A DNA stretch of 64,000 nucleotides from Sipunculus nudus (GCA_026874595.1 CM049308.1:34096027-34160026), one strand, 5' to 3'. Shown: positions 10,735 to 21,059, counted from the first letter of the stretch. A program made the numbers and translations. Notes: generated from the sequence alone by a model not told the origin.

Positions 10735-11396
10735 CTGCAAGTAAATTGATTTTAATAGATTTGCTATAATGAATGCATAGATATTTATTGCAGATATATA
10801 TTTATTGCAGATATATACTGCTAATGGTATTCACAAGTATCAAATATTTTAGGTAGGAAACTTATTGGTAAGAATAACCTTTAAGAGTTTCTATTTCAAA
10901 TAACTAATAGAATTAAAACTGCATTTTATTTATAAATACGCTCCCGAGGCAGCGGAAATCTTGCGCTTCTAAAGAAGCAACTGATTTTCACGCTGCCAGC
11001 TTTGACCTATTATGTTATATTAAGACACCAGGTGGCGGTTCGTTGTCCGCTGAAAAAAAACGTGCGTTTGATGTGCGTTTGACGACAGGCATCTTAGCTC
11101 CGCCCATACCTGTGGTTCAAGCGCCGCTTGATGAGGGTTAACGGTCGAAAATAATTGCTTAATAATAATAATAATAATCACCCGGTATTTCACCTCTTTG
11201 ACCTACCCGCTGACCACGTAGTTGTACGCCTCCAGTGACTTCAAGGCCTTAATTTGTTCCAAAGTGTACGCGGTCCGGATACAGACCAGATAATTGACGT
11301 ATCGCCAAAACAGAGATCGCTCCGCCCCTTTCCATCACGTGACTAATTACGCATAAAGTCCGACAACTCTCCGCATGCAACAGCGTGTTTACAAAC

Positions 11397-14300
11397 ATGG
11401 CGGTGACAGCTGAGCCGGCACGACTGTCCGATCTTCCAAATGATTTGTCAGAGAACTATTTGCCCTTTACACCAACTTTGAGGCAGCGGCAGAAGGCCCA
11501 TGCATTCAGCAAAGGTCATTACCTACAAAGTGTTCAACTTTTCAATGAAAAAGATGCCGGTTCTGTCCACATCTCCGCGAGGGTTTACAGGAGCCAGAGG
11601 AAAGCGGAGTCGCCCCATCAGATCGACCTGAGTATCAACAGACAACAACGAAAAGTGACAGTTGGCCACTGTTCATGCAAGGCAGGGTAAGAAACTGTAA
11701 AGATATATGAAAATAAACTTTTATTCCATATGAAGGTTATATAAAAATGAATTTGTAGTAAAACTTTTTAGTAAAACAATCCAAATGTCAGCAACCCATG
11801 ACGAATACTCGGCCATGAAAATTTAATATACTTCTTGAAAATGAAAGTTATTTTATTTTACAAAACATTGATCACTCTATTGATATAAAATAGAATATTT
11901 TATCAAATAAATATGATTATATTTATATAAAAATTATGTTATGATACTGTGCATGTTGTAATATATTTCATAAGAATGATATTATTGTAATGATTTATAT
12001 TAAATATGACAATATATAATAATTAATAATGAATAAAATTATAATAATCATAATATTGCATTATAAATTAAATATTAATATAATACCAATAATAATTTAT
12101 GTATGTGTTGCTCCATAGTTCTTATTTACTATTTATTATGTATCATATGATACATGACTCTATTTTAAATATTTTTTAAATTCGTAATAATATTATGAGA
12201 GGGGAAGGGATGCACTTTTATTTAGATATACCAGAGACTTCTGTGTGAGAAATAATAATTTTCTTTGGAACTTTGCAAATGTATTACTTTATTCAAATTT
12301 ACATTGTGTTTGGTCATTACGTTGTATATCATAAAAAAAGATTTGTCATGCTATTTAGACTCTTAAGTTTGTGTATTGGTGCGTTGTGTATTGCATTAGC
12401 AATACTGAAAATACAGGAATTATGTTTTCAGTATATCAGGGGAGTGTTCCCATGTGGTAGCAGTTATTTTTACATTGAGGACTTGGATCCTGGAGGGACT
12501 CACTGATGTACCATCTGAGCCATCCTGTACCAGCCTGCCACAGCAGTGGGATAAGCCCAGAGGGATTCAGATAAGAGCAGAGCCAGTGCCGGAATGGTTA
12601 TATCTAATCCTAGCAACACCAACAGGAAAAGGAAGCTTGTCCTAGCAGATTTTAATGATAACAGGTAAATAATTGTTCTTTTATACAGTTACACCCAAAG
12701 TAGTGTATTATTGAGAAAGTAAAAATTATTATAACTTTTTTAATTCCAATACGTGCATATTGAGGACATCATCACCCACTGAAAGTGTGCAACAGGATTC
12801 ATCCAGTTGTAGAACACAGATCTGAATATGTAAATGTGCTTAAATATGATTAATGAACAAAAATGAAACAGATGAAGAACCATGACAATCACAAAGTGTG
12901 ACACATACTCTTTATTACCTGAGCATACATCAAGTGCTTACAGTGTAAACACATGTAATCAACAGTACAATATCTGTGAAATGTTATGAATACAGCATCA
13001 ATTACAATCACCAAAATGTATATTTATCCAATTATGGTTACTGTAAAATATCAGCATGTTTAATCAAACTGATAACATCATTTAAGCAAACCAGCTAAAG
13101 GTGCCTGGTCATTGCTGCATCTAATGATTCCAGCTGTACATCATGTCAGAGTCTTGAATAATAATGTACATATAATCATTCAACAATAAAAGAGGCCAGA
13201 AAATGCTTAATATACTAAGTTGATATCTGATCTCTATCTGGACCAGTAAAGTCAATATGATAGTCAACAACATTTCCTCACTTTAGCCAGGTACAAAACA
13301 AATAAAGTAACTACAGTTCAACTGTAACACAAATGACATTTCATGGACCACTAAAAATAATTATTTCAGTGGCATCAAGCTGTTCAATTAAACTGTTTAA
13401 TGAACAGTGCTCTAGATAAGTGTGAAATCAACAGTATTTATACTGTATGTTAATTATATATAAATGTGATTATATAATTAAAGCAGTGGAATCCAAGATC
13501 ATGTAGCTTTTGTCATTTTATCGTTTAATCTGTGAACAGTTTACAAAATCACAGATTTAATGACCTGACAAGTACTTTAAAAAGTTACAAAATTCTTATT
13601 TATATTTTCAGGAAGATCCAACTTGAAGAAAGAGACCTGGCTTTCCTGAGGTCACTAACTGGCACTCCCATATCATACCTGGCACAAACCATTGACAAGA
13701 CAGTGCAGACAAAAGCTGGTCCACAGTTACTTGGATCAGCCCTCAGTTATCACGTGAGTTTATCAAATAAGATCTAAAATTTGTCAACATGCAACAAACA
13801 AACCATACTTGATTGACAACTGAAAATTGAGACAAAGCAAAAGTATTATTTAAAATTTTAAACTTCTTAATTCTTGAAATTGCCCTTTCTACATGCACTC
13901 TGTGAGTTGCAATTTTTTTTTGTGAGGGCCACATCTGCTGCTGCCATTTGCCCACATCCAGGAGCAAATGGTGGAATATAAAGTTTAAGACCTAAAGCTT
14001 CTATTTCTGAATTAATAGTAAACCCTTTATCTCCCATAACCCCATCCCCTTTCTGAAGGTACCCATAATCTAACATAGATTTAAGTGTTTGAAAGAAACC
14101 ACTTTTCTCACAGATTTCTTTATCAGAAATTGATCCAGAAAATAACATGGAAGAAAATATAACAGAACCCCTTGGATCAACCCCAACCAACCCTTGTAGT
14201 GTCGTGCATGATTTATAATCAGAATAACATTGGCTCTGCCTGTTAAGTGCAGCAGGTCTCTGCAGTTTTATTTCTGTACCATCAATAATGACCATGCAAT

Positions 14301-16302
14301 TTGGAAAGGATTCAAGGTACTTAGGTGGCATTTTGGAAATGATAACATCTCTGTGCGGCCAGATAGGAACTGAACCAAATCTAAAGAACATGAAATTTAT
14401 CCAGTTTCTGAATATTGAACTACAATCGTGTGGTGACAATGAGAAAAGAGTTGCCAAATGCTTGAAATCAAAATTTAATCTAAGTTTTATGATAGTCAAT
14501 AGAATTTGATCTTCATAAGACATGTGACCTGCAGCACTCCCAGTTCTGGTTAAATGAAGTGGCACCTCAGTTTTATCCCGCACAAGAAATTGAACAATAT
14601 TTGTAAACATGTCATGTGTAAATCCAGTATAATAAGTAAACTGTTTTAAAACAATGTCCCAAATATTTACAGCCCTGCTATCAGCTTCAGCTTTTGAAGG
14701 CGTCTTGTCATGCTGCATCTGTCTCTTCAGCTCTTTATTTTGCAATATTTGGTTTGCCAACTCCTGTTCAAGTTTTCTGTTCTCCGCTGCCAGCGCAAGC
14801 ATGTCTAAAGCCCCTGCATCTAGAAAATTAAAACATATGGGAAACTATATTAGTCTAACCTACCATTTGGACTTGGGTCACTGATAAAGGTAAGCAAGAG
14901 ACCCCCCCTACAAAAATATATGGAGTTTACATTTTGTTGTTTAAAGTCACCATAGCACAATTTACTTTAAACATTATCATATTTACAACCTATTGTAACA
15001 AATTAACAAGTAAAGATAATGGTAAGTGAATCAGGTATCATGGTTCACCTACCATATCTTTACTTGTTTTTTTTCCTGGTCAGATTAATTTTAGACTTTT
15101 GAAAAATTCTGACACACTTTACATTTACATTAATTTACAGGAAAAGTATTTCTCAGCTTAAGTCATATCACCATTCATAGTTCTTCACATGACTTGAAAA
15201 CACACTTGCATCTGAATAATTTTAGATATTACTTATGTTTATCCATAATATAAAACATACATATAAGGGAATGAAGCATGTGGGAATAAGCCTTTTCAGC
15301 TCAGCTGAGTTTAAAGTCATCTGACTCATTTTAGGCTGTAGTTATGGTCCATGTTATATTTATGTTATATATGCTGTAAATGTATGAAAATTATAGACTG
15401 AGCACAGTGACCAATGAGTCCCTTTTATATCATTAACTGGCAGCTGCTTACATATCTACACCAAATTCAGTGAAAGATATGCCTTGTTTCAGATACCACT
15501 TATTGATCCTCCTGTCACTCCTCCAGCAAATACTTCAAACCTGTGTGGTGAAGTGAGGTTTCCAAGAGCAACCAATATTAGTAAACAAATCTTAGACAAG
15601 CTTGACTTGTATAAGAGCAGCTGGAGTCATCTATCTATAACTCAAGAGGAGGCAGAAACTTTGGAAGTCAACACCAGATCACAAGCTGCCTGTGACCTTT
15701 GGAAAGAAAAGAGGAGGGAGAGGATAACTGCCTCTAATTTTGGACCATTCATTACAAGAAAAGCACAACTGAATTCTGCATTTCTTAGTAACCTATATCA
15801 GAAGGAATTTAAATCCTCTGCAACCTCATATGGCACAAGCAACGAGCCAGTGGCAAAAAGACTGTATATTCAGAACAACAAAACACACATTCATGACATC
15901 GGTTTAGTTGTGAATCCTGATCTACCATATTTGGGTGCGAGTCCTGATGGCGTTGTTTGTGAGGGTGGGGTTAGTGGGATTGTAGAGGTAAAATGTCCTT
16001 TTTCAGCCAGAAATCTCACATTTGATGAAGCACTGAATTCTACATCTGGGAAAAACTTCTTTTTAAAGAAAGAACGAGACACTCTTAAATTAAACCAAAC
16101 TCATAATCATTGGTATCAAGTGCAAGGTCAACTTCTGGTTACAGGTGCCCCCTTTTGTGACTTTGTCTGCTATACAAAACAAGATTATTTTCAACAAAGA
16201 TTATATCCTCATACAGAAACAATGGAATTGATAGCAGTGACTCTTGCAAAAGCATACTGCAGCCATGTTAAAGATTACCTCAGCTCATTAAATCAACAAT
16301 AA
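11397..16302 (+). pseudogene. SWIM zinc finger + YqaJ-like exonuclease gene, 4 exons, copy 1
   Basis: The exons are 11397-11686, 12432-12664, 13612-13753 and 15493-16302, all with GT-AG borders. The ATG is in a good context (ACAAACATGG). The exon 1/2 junction completes a SWIM zinc finger (CSCKAG, then ISGECSH: CxC-x7-CxH), followed by the family signature CTSLPQQW. Exon 4 carries the YqaJ/lambda-exonuclease-like catalytic core: RITASNFG, GASPDG (Asp), GIVEVKCP (Glu-x-Lys) and QVQGQL, all apparently intact. Proteins of this class are 5'-3' DNA exonucleases or recombinases. The spliced length is 1475 nt, one base short of a whole frame: near 12590, after AEPVP, the frame must shift to reach NRKRKLVLADFNDN. 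Without that shift it stops at 12645. The same lesion occurs in copy 2. The last intron contains the transposase DDE exon of the opposite strand. Confidence 0.82.
12665..13611 (+). other. Intron 2 of the nuclease gene, copy 1
   Basis: AT-rich intron with no frame I can assign. The part at about 13278-13422 is absent from copy 2 (joint near 51373). It includes a small palindromic stretch (CAATTAAACTGTTTAATGAACAG). The joint has only one or two bases of shared sequence, so it looks like a simple deletion or insertion and not like a mobile element. Confidence 0.6.
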
Positions 16303-16905
16303 ACTACCTTCCACATTTGGTGTCACATCCCCTGTTACCCTCAGAGGTTGATTGTGTTGGGTGCAAGTCTTTTGCTTCTTCTTGTTGTTCACTAAAAATA
16401 TAAATATGTGTTCTGTTCATTTTAACATGAAACCTTTGTGAAAGCAAATGTGATACACAGCACATTGTGTTATCAGTCATTCCAAAATCTGGTAATCATA
16501 TACTTGACCATGTATCACACCAATGAGAATCAAGAGTGTCAGTAACATATAATTTTATATGCATTTTTAACTAATTAAGTAGTAGTACAGTGAAACCTGT
16601 GTAATATGTCCACCCACAGAACTGACCAAAAGTATCTTAATTCACAGGTGGTCCTATTAGATCAGTTTATGTCAGTGAAATCATCGGAAGATAAGCTATC
16701 AACATACCTTGGAACAAACGTATTTGTGTTTGTTGATGTTGCCGATGTTGAGCTGATGGGCCGGTCGGTTGCATCGTCTGATCCAGACCATGCAACGCTC
16801 GCGTTTCCGCTTCGGCTTGGGAAATGGATGAAAAGAAACACCCTGGGTCCTTTCTGGGTACCTGATGTCACTGTTACAAGTGCCCCAAGCACACCTTTTC
16901 ACCAT
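13743..16905 (-). pseudogene. THAP domain + DDE transposase, ISL2EU type, copy 1
   Basis: Exon 1 (16905-16708) encodes the first part of a THAP zinc finger: KRCAWGTC (C-x4-C), FHPFP, RCMVWIRR and KYVCSK, then a GTATGT donor. The next exon should start with the His ligand and HF motif, but none is found before the linker exon (16391-16308, ending GDVTPNVE). The last exon (14819 to 13743) has a short coiled coil (ENRKLEQEL), a helix-turn-helix (KHLATLFSLSPHDC), then DDE_4-type motifs: VIIDGTEI (Asp), GVDPRG, SGSISDKEI, MGDKGF (Asp) and HVERAISRIK (Glu). An A9 run at 13913-13921 has one A too many, so HVER lies in a different frame. The final stop overlaps nuclease exon 3 by 11 bases. The protein would bind and cut transposon ends. 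It is not functional as written. Confidence 0.8.
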
Positions 16906-17094
16906 GTTGAGCGAAAATCCGAGAAAACTTCAAGTCAGGTGTCGGAGGTGAAGCGGGACCACGCGGTGTTGTTTGTCGGACATAGATGGCGCGAATGACG
17001 ATGGGAGGGGCAAATGGAATGCGCGCCCTCTCATTGGACAAGAAGACTCATGAATAATCATGCCGCGATACGTTAATTGACCATGTCCACGTAC

Positions 17095-17540
17095 GACAAA
17101 GCTGTCAAACCGCATGGGTCGGTCGCAAACTCCCCCGCCCCGATCGCCTCATATTGGTCAGTCCCTCCTTTAAGCTTTAATTTCCCACTATACCGTTGCT
17201 ATGCGAGCGTGTCAAGAGTGTCTCTGTACTTTATCTTTAGTGGTTTTGTTGCCATTATCGTATTTCAGATAATATTTTTTTTCAATGTTATGCCGTCCGC
17301 TTGCGCGTGTACTTGTTTATAAACAAGTAAGACCTTGACCCACAGAATGGCGGTCATGGGGTAATCCCGGGAATTCCTTGACGTCAGTGAAAACTATGTA
17401 TATTATCGGTGATAATGAAAATATGCATGGTTTTATAACAGTTTATGATAACAGAAAGACGAAACAGGTATCCCTTGGTATACGATATTTATCTGGCAAA
17501 GACGTCACTGAAGCACCGTCAGGTAAACACGACCAGCTGT
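17095..17540. other. No gene recognised, copy 1 (copy 2: 55050-55493)
   Basis: Sequence right of the transposon. It is relatively GC-rich near 17090-17160 and 17290-17390. It contains a CRE-like TGACGTCA near 17378 and a short palindrome CTTGTTTATAAACAAG at about 17313-17328. An 81-codon frame here (17077-17322) has no recognisable feature and is probably chance. Confidence 0.4.
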
Positions 17541-17591
17541 GACACTGAAATGTACAAGCTGACTCCCAAAATTGTTGTACATTTCAGTGTC
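17541..17591. repeat. Perfect 17 bp hairpin, copy 1
   Basis: Arms GACACTGAAATGTACAA (17541-17557) and TTGTACATTTCAGTGTC (17575-17591) are exact inverses around a 17-base loop. It lies about 460 bp beyond the putative right end of the ISL2EU element. It resembles two terminal inverted repeats left head to head, for example after an internal deletion of a small element, but I cannot assign it. Confidence 0.85.
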
Positions 17592-17956
17592 CTGGATGTT
17601 AAAGTACAGCCGCACTAAAGCGTGGTATCGTTTAATTGAAAAGTACAGTCAGAAATAACCTTTCCGGCCCAGGAAATAACCACCAAACGGTTATGGATAT
17701 GTGCAGCATTTTGTAATGAAATTATTAGACACATAATTAATATTAATAACCATTCATTTTCTACAATACATTCATGAAATCCTGACTTGATACCTGCAAG
17801 TATGGGTTTTTGAACAACTACATTTTATATAATAAAAAAGGCCTTTATTTACATCGTTTTATTGTATTAATTGCATGATTATCCTGCACTATGAAACAGT
17901 GCTTGAAGTGGACTATCTGATGTAGATGTTCATTATACATTTACTGTACATCCTGT

Positions 17957-18015
17957 GGAGCCAAGAGCCATAATGGTTATGGCGCTGGACTTGTGACCAT
18001 TATATTCATGACTGA
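17957..18015 (+). repeat. tRNA-like A-box remnant, possible SINE head
   Basis: The phrase GGAGCCAAGAGCCATAATGG followed by TTATGGCGCTGGACTTGTGA resembles the D-arm to anticodon-arm part (A box) of a tRNA or tRNA-derived SINE. No B box (GGTTCGANNCC) or matching acceptor stem follows, so it is not a tRNA gene. The counterpart in copy 2 is at about 55911-55970. Confidence 0.3.
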
Positions 18016-18604
18016 TAGCAAGAAAACAAGATACGTTTGCTAAGATTGTACGCATAAATGAAATCAAGAAAAGCTTCAAGAATAAACAGGCCAGGAAGGC
18101 AAGGTGAGAATTCGAATGACACTGATATCATCAGTAATATCAGACTATAAACCCACTTCTTTTTTAAACATATAATTTTAGACCGTATACATATAATGTA
18201 AGTCTGTATACATGGCCTATGATTATGTATTCTTCAATCTATCAATAAATAATGGCAAGGGGATGTTATGGGATCACGTGTCCAAAGTGCATAGGGATGA
18301 TGCTACTCGAGAAATTCGAAGGACAAAACTGACGTCGGATCATATTTACTTGAACCCACAGTCTGTCATGCGAGTTTAACTTGCAGTACAGGTAAATCAA
18401 ACCTGTTCCTATATCATTAAAAGAACTATAAACACTGGATACAACTCGCACAATTCAAGCTTTCTGTTCTCTAAATTGTACAGCATTTAAATGTCTTATA
18501 TTTACATTAAGAGTTATTAAGATGAGCTTTAATAACAGACTAAACTGAACCCGTTCCACGCTGGTAAATATTATATTATATACAGCCTGCATGCTATCTG
18601 TCAA

Positions 18605-18695
18605 GATGAGGACGGACAGAGAGACGGACAGACAGACGGACAGACAGACAAACCCAAATCAATGTCCCCTGCATCCGCGGAGCGGGGGACAAAGA
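18605..18695 (+). repeat. GACG/GACA-rich tail with GCGGGGGAC end, copy 1
   Basis: A simple run of GGACAGA/GACGGACAGACA units ending in AACCCAAATCAATGTCCCCT and GAGCGGGGGAC. Similar tails end dispersed repeats in bivalve genomes. The array at 36430-37060 ends with a related GCGGGGGACATTAATTCCAC. Copy 2 has it at about 56560-56650 with one change inside the GCGGGGGAC motif. Confidence 0.6.
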
Positions 18696-18793
18696 TATAT
18701 TGTATTCAACCATATATTTTTTAATACATGTATATCGGTCTTGAACCGGCAAGAATTATGATATCGATATTTTATTTTTAATTGCAAATTTTC

Positions 18794-19165
18794 AGGAACA
18801 GCGGACTGAGGACGAACGATAAAGCTCTGACCAAGTTTTTTTCAACTTTTGGATTACCAAAATCCGTCCAGTCTGTTCAAGGGTCTAATTTTATGTCAGG
18901 CTTATTCCAGCAAGTTATGCTTGAGCTAAGTATAAAACAGTACAGCTCTTCGCCATACCATCTTGAAAGTCAGGGCGCCCTCGAGCGTTTTCACCAGACA
19001 TTAAAAAAAACATGAAAAGGACCTATTGCTATGACACACAGAATGACCGAGATGAAGGAATCCACTTACTGCTGTTTGCAGTCAGAGAATCTTTTCAAGA
19101 GTCCTTAAGGCTTCGATTTTATGATTTTAATTTCTTTTTTGTTGTGGACATTGATCACCAAACAG
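18794..19165 (+). pseudogene. Ty3/Gypsy-type integrase fragment, copy 1
   Basis: The fragment keeps the integrase core after the first catalytic Asp: KFFSTFGLPKSVQS, then QGSNFMSG, the YSSSPYH loop, the catalytic Glu in ESQGALERFHQ, and HLLLFAVRES further on. The second catalytic Asp is Val here (VQGSNF for the usual DQGSNF). An A-run after HQTLK is two bases too long and breaks the frame. This copy also has Leu where the family has Pro before ESQGALE. It begins after a TTTTCAG and fades near 19165. No LTR, reverse transcriptase or first Asp is visible. It is an isolated dead fragment, probably of an LTR retrotransposon. Confidence 0.75.
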
Positions 19166-19671
19166 GTAAATAAAACAAGTAATTATGACATTCTGACAAT
19201 ATAAGTAAGTCACAAATATGTCATTGTGTCTTGAGTCGGTTTTACTTTGTTTTCGTTATTTAGTCCGCTGAATAAACATAATTCGAGTTTCCATTGTTGT
19301 GTTCTGTGGTGTTATGCATAACCGCCGGGCGATCGACCGTCTTCTGGCACCCTTTCGACCGATCATGTGTGGGGTTCCCGTCGTCACTTACGTAGCCATA
19401 TAACACAAAATATAAAGATAAAACAGAACATTCGAGAATATAAATTTTAATAAAACGGAAAATAAATATTTATAAAACGGGCCCTATATTTTGTATAACT
19501 GATTCAGCCAGGTACACTTGTTAACAGGAGTATAATTATGATTCTAAGGTTAGAATGAATATTGGCAGACATCGTAATATTTTAAAGAGAAAAAACACTA
19601 AAGGTGTATATAATGTGTTTACAGAGATTCTGTTGATTTATTTGTAAATAAGTAGAACACGTTTTACTTAC

Positions 19672-19870
19672 TTTTAAATAAGAAAAGACCAGTAATTGTT
19701 GAAAACATTCTCACCATGGTGCAACTTGTAAAAGTAGCTGAGGTTAAGACTACCTGGTTCGTTGAACAAATATGCATAAACTTTTGCTTTTTTTACGATT
19801 GTCAATTTTACTGGCTTTGTGTAGACTGGTTCGTCTCCTGTGGAGTAGCGATCGAGTGTAGAGACAACAT
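19672..19870 (-). other. Conserved exon-like module, unidentified (copy 1)
   Basis: The minus strand has an acceptor (TCATTTTCCAG) at 19871, an open frame (DVVSTLDRYSTGDEPVYTKP, then NLSYFYKLHHGENVFNNYW) and a GTAAGT donor after 19672. The stop TAA falls two bases before that donor. A diverged copy lies in the spacer at about 28550-28830 in opposite orientation and extends past the donor, so the shared block is a dispersed repeat or a duplicated gene piece. I do not recognise the product. Confidence 0.35.
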
Positions 19871-19880
19871 CTGGAAAATG

Positions 19881-19882
<2 letters not shown>

Positions 19883-19929
<47 letters not shown>
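19883..19929. repeat. TA dinucleotide microsatellite, copy 1
   Basis: Pure (AT)n run of about 47 bases beside the exon-like module. The copy 2 run, at about 57838-57882, is slightly shorter and has a TTT interruption. Confidence 0.95.
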
Positions 19930-19934
<5 letters not shown>

Positions 19935-19939
19935 TGGAG

Positions 19940-20635
19940 TTCTATTCAATCTATTCTATTTTCAGTTGTGAGTATAAATCAGGGTTCGGTGAAGTTAAGT
20001 GGGTTGGTATTTAAATAGAAGTAACAGTTCTTGATAATGAAACAAGTTCAAGTCCGAAGAACAAGTAGATGTAAATGTTCAAGTGTACAAGAATGGGGGT
20101 GTGTAACTGGATAAAACTAGGACTTAATGGTGTACAGAATATGTGTGCATCACAAACAGGCTAATGTTTGATGAGGATATGAATTGACATGCCAATTGAC
20201 CCTGTTTGAGGAGGATATGAACTGACATGCAAATTGACCCTGTTGTTCATTTGACGTATTGATGTTTATGTACACATGAAATAAAGTATGCATTATGGAG
20301 GAGTCTTTGATATTTGTTTATTCAACTGTTTCCAGGAAGAAGGCATTTTGCCTGAAGTCTTACATGTAGGACTGTATTGTGTAATCAGTTGTTTCACATG
20401 GGACTCAAGAACTAAGTTTTTTGCACACGCATAATCTTTAAATCATTTGAAAGGTAATTTAAGCAGAATAAGGATCTGAAATTTTCTGACTTTAATAGAA
20501 CTTTTTGAACAAGGGAAAGTTTATCAATGGAACAGGCCTAGTATGTCCCACACCTTATATATTTAGAAAAAAAGAGTGAATACTTGTATGAAATTTGACA
20601 TGGGTCAATATCACACAACAAGATTACCTCTGCAA
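19940..20635. other. No gene recognised, copy 1 (copy 2: 57895-58595)
   Basis: AT-rich. It contains a near-duplicate of TGAGGATATGAATTGACATG with CAATTGACCCTG (20175-20210 and 20210-20245). Nothing else is assignable. Confidence 0.5.
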
Positions 20636-20639
20636 CCTT

Positions 20640-21055
20640 GAAAACTGCATGAAGGTCATCTATTTTGTAACCTGGCCTGACCCTTCATGAGCTACATCAA
20701 CGCTGTAAGTTTGGCAGGATTTAGGGATGGAAGATTCAGTAACCCGCAAATTGCTACAGCTATAAGTATTGAGGACCAGTACATAGAGGCCAGAGCTAGA
20801 ATACGTTCTTGTTGAGTGCCTATCATCGATGAAATAGGCATGTTGAGTTGCAAACTCATTGAACAGGTAGACTACACCTGCAGATATGTCCGGGACAATG
20901 GAATAATGTTTGGAGGCCTGCAAGTGACTGTAGCAGGCGATTTCCCCAGTTCCTGATCATCTGTATGAAGATGGCGGAGAGTTTTGTTTAAATCACCTCA
21001 GTTCAAAGAGGCCTTTAGGCACAAATATCAATTAAACAAGGTGAATCCTTAAATC
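20640..21055 (+). pseudogene. PIF1-like helicase fragment, copy 1
   Basis: The fragment covers the middle of a PIF1-family DNA helicase: SLAGFRDGRFSN, the Walker B-like IIDEIGMLS, then EQVDYTCRYVRDNG and the motif III-like FGGLQVTVAGDF. After GDF the usual QLPPV is lost by a small deletion. The family pattern continues in two other frames (PDHLYEDGGEF and QFKEAFRHKYQLN). In this copy a TGA interrupts IRSC/VPIIDE. The Walker A (ATPase P-loop) is not in the window segment. PIF1-like helicases occur in Helitrons and as expanded families in molluscs, and this fragment cannot be assigned to one of the two. Confidence 0.75.
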
Positions 21056-21059
21056 TTTA

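Larger units (their letters stand above)
11292..17078 (+). mobile_element. ISL2EU-type DNA transposon, copy 1
   Basis: The interval holds two opposing genes, a SWIM/YqaJ nuclease (plus) and a THAP/DDE transposase (minus). I know this gene pair from the eukaryotic ISL2EU/IS4EU superfamily. The boundaries are tentative: AATTGACGTATCGC at 11292-11305 and its near-perfect inverse GCGATACGTTAATT at 17065-17078 (13 of 14) would be the terminal repeats, giving 5.8 kb. I could not confirm a target duplication. The locus interrupts the region just upstream of the OB-fold exons. Both genes carry disabling lesions, so the element is no longer autonomous. Confidence 0.6.

Noticed and set aside
16606-16998. 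130-codon plus-strand ORF and several overlapping frames
   Set aside because: They are antisense shadows of the THAP exon, whose minus-strand reading has the C-x4-C, FHPFP and WIRR pattern.
17957-18015. tRNA gene
   Set aside because: Only an A-box-like half is present; no B box and no acceptor stem.
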